A DNA stretch of 6,034 nucleotides from Candidatus Hodarchaeota archaeon. Its GTDB lineage: Archaea > Asgardarchaeota > Heimdallarchaeia > Hodarchaeales > Hodarchaeaceae. This document shows positions 5,713 to 6,034 of this stretch, piece after piece. The stretch covers positions 1 through 6,034 of the forward strand of contig JAUUVJ010000273.1 in NCBI GenBank assembly GCA_030589605.1, written 5' to 3'. The notes beneath the pieces were generated by a model that was not told the DNA's origin, made no database searches, and was given only the letters and a program-made list of their open reading frames with translations. The position numbers and the translations under genes were made by a program. How positions within the stretch are numbered: position 1 is the stretch's first letter; every line of letters starts with the position of its first letter.

Positions 5713-5721
5713 GCTTAAAAA
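5713..5721 (+). promoter_or_regulatory. candidate TATA box for the right-end transcript
   Basis: CTTAAAAAG, preceded by the purine-rich TTAGGAG, is a plausible BRE/TATA pair just after the orphan hairpin. It would start a plus-strand transcript near 5743, with about 180 bases of leader before the ATG at 5925, covering the foldable segment. This is weak evidence on its own. Confidence 0.25.
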
Positions 5722-5784
5722 GAAATCTACTCGGAAAATCATAGGACCCTAACTATCAAATAAGAAGAACAATTATTACGAAAT

Positions 5785-5901
5785 AAGGTCAGGTAACCTT
5801 GGATAACTTCCACTAGATTACAGTACACATATAGTTGGGTCAATTACCATGCCTATAAGGATGTGGCTTGATCCGTGAGGAGCAAGAGCAATTAATTGAT
5901 T
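5785..5901 (+). ncRNA. candidate structured RNA or structured 5' leader with a three-way junction; class not recognised
   Basis: Hand folding gives a small hairpin AAGGT/ACCTT (5785-5789/5796-5800, 6-base loop) and then a nested junction. P1 pairs 5838-5846 with 5893-5901: seven Watson-Crick pairs plus two G·U. P2 spans 5847-5866: CCAUG pairs with UGUGG-side bases and CCU with AGG, with one bulged A and a 3-base loop. P3 spans 5867-5886: CUUG/CAAG, an A·G mismatch, UCC/GGA and a GUGA (GNRA) tetraloop. P1, P2 and P3 abut with no spacer bases; only the last strand has a linker (AGCAAT, 5887-5892). GC content by eye reaches about 45% at 5821-5880, against about 30% around it. I do not recognise a known riboswitch or RNA family, and no covariation can be tested here. 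GGAU (5859-5862) could alternatively pair with AUCC (5871-5874), breaking P2 and P3. It may be a leader of the frame at 5925 or part of a mobile RNA. Confidence 0.35.
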
Positions 5902-5910
5902 AGCCATAGA

Positions 5911-5916
5911 GAAGGA
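5911..5916 (+). promoter_or_regulatory. possible ribosome binding site for the frame at 5925
   Basis: GAAGGA ends 8 bases before ATG 5925. It is a moderate SD match of the GGA type, unlike the GGTG-core sites of the three clear genes in this window, which fits a gene of different origin or a chance match. Confidence 0.35.
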
Positions 5917-5924
5917 ATAGCAAT

Positions 5925-6034
5925 ATGACTAACTCTAAGTTATCAGTAAAGTTAAAGAACGTACCTATAGATGCTTCTCTAGTCTGTAGCTCTACAAAGG
6001 GTGGTTTAAACAGAGTTGAAAGACTCAGTGATCA
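5925..6034 (+). CDS. start of an unrecognised open reading frame, cut by the window end
   Basis: From ATG 5925 the frame stays open for 36 codons to the edge, while all five other frames are closed by stops in the same stretch. It begins MTNSKLSVKLKNVPIDASLV, followed by a Ser/Thr, Gly and Leu-rich part ending near RVERLSDH. An in-frame TAG lies upstream, so the frame cannot begin much earlier. GAAGGA sits 8 bases before the ATG. All four lysines use AAG, whereas neighbouring genes clearly prefer AAA, and local GC is a little higher. That would fit recent transfer, or the frame may simply be non-coding. I recognise no domain in so short a piece. The GNRA-capped three-way junction just upstream makes a mobile-RNA gene or a leader-regulated gene worth considering, without proof. 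Confidence 0.4.
   Translation, partial: MTNSKLSVKLKNVPIDASLVCSSTKGGLNRVERLSD

Noticed and set aside
5787..5794. GGTCAGGT, the start of the conserved SRP RNA helix 8 motif
   Set aside because: The rest of the motif (the GGAAGGAAGCAG-type loop) is missing, and the segment forms a different small hairpin.
5849..5878. Nine-codon plus-strand frame (MPIRMWLDP) in the right-end leader
   Set aside because: It is very short, has no SD, and is better explained as part of the P2/P3 base pairing; there is no evidence that it is a leader peptide.
5640..6034. Group II intron 5' region followed by its maturase gene
   Set aside because: No GUGYG intron start, no domain V-like hairpin and no reverse transcriptase motif can be seen. 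It remains an idea for the sequence beyond the window, not a call.
1..6034. CRISPR arrays, rRNA, complete tRNAs, insertion sequence ends
   Set aside because: I looked for regularly spaced repeats, tRNA cloverleaves, rRNA motifs and long terminal inverted repeats and found none.

Overview
This AT-rich window (roughly 30% GC by eye) looks archaeal. The evidence is a membrane-anchored protein with two winged-helix domains of the kind common in archaea, GGTG-core ribosome binding sites 9-10 bases before start codons (GGGTGA, GAGGTG, GGTGAT), plausible TATA boxes, and T-rich tracts after genes. A low-GC Asgard-type archaeon would fit, but that is a guess from general look, not a placement.

Layout from left to right. 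(1) The 3' end of a plus-strand gene for an antibiotic-biosynthesis-monooxygenase (ABM)-like ferredoxin-fold protein (to 167). (2) A minus-strand gene, convergent with it, for a membrane-bound winged-helix regulator (218-1039). (3) Divergent from the regulator, a two-gene plus-strand operon: a MacB/LolD-type ABC ATPase (1186-1893) and a 608-residue FtsX/MacB-type permease (1905-3731). (4) A plus-strand exonuclease III/AP endonuclease (3862-4620), probably its own unit. (5) A convergent minus-strand metallophosphoesterase (4648-5529). (6) An intergenic stretch (5530-5924) holding the phosphoesterase promoter, an orphan terminator-like hairpin and a locally GC-richer segment that folds on paper into a three-way junction. 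It leads to the start of a possible plus-strand gene cut off by the window end (5925 onward).

How they may work together: the ATPase and permease almost certainly form one Type VII (mechanotransmission) ABC complex. The permease carries two recognisable FtsX/MacB-type halves in one chain with a single large outside domain, so one chain plus two ATPases could make the complex. The divergent membrane regulator shares a short promoter region with this operon and is the natural candidate for controlling it, but nothing in the sequence proves this. ExoIII and the phosphoesterase are housekeeping-type enzymes with no visible link to the transporter. The least explained part is the right end (5640-6034): folded-RNA potential followed by an unrecognised reading frame with codon use unlike its neighbours.
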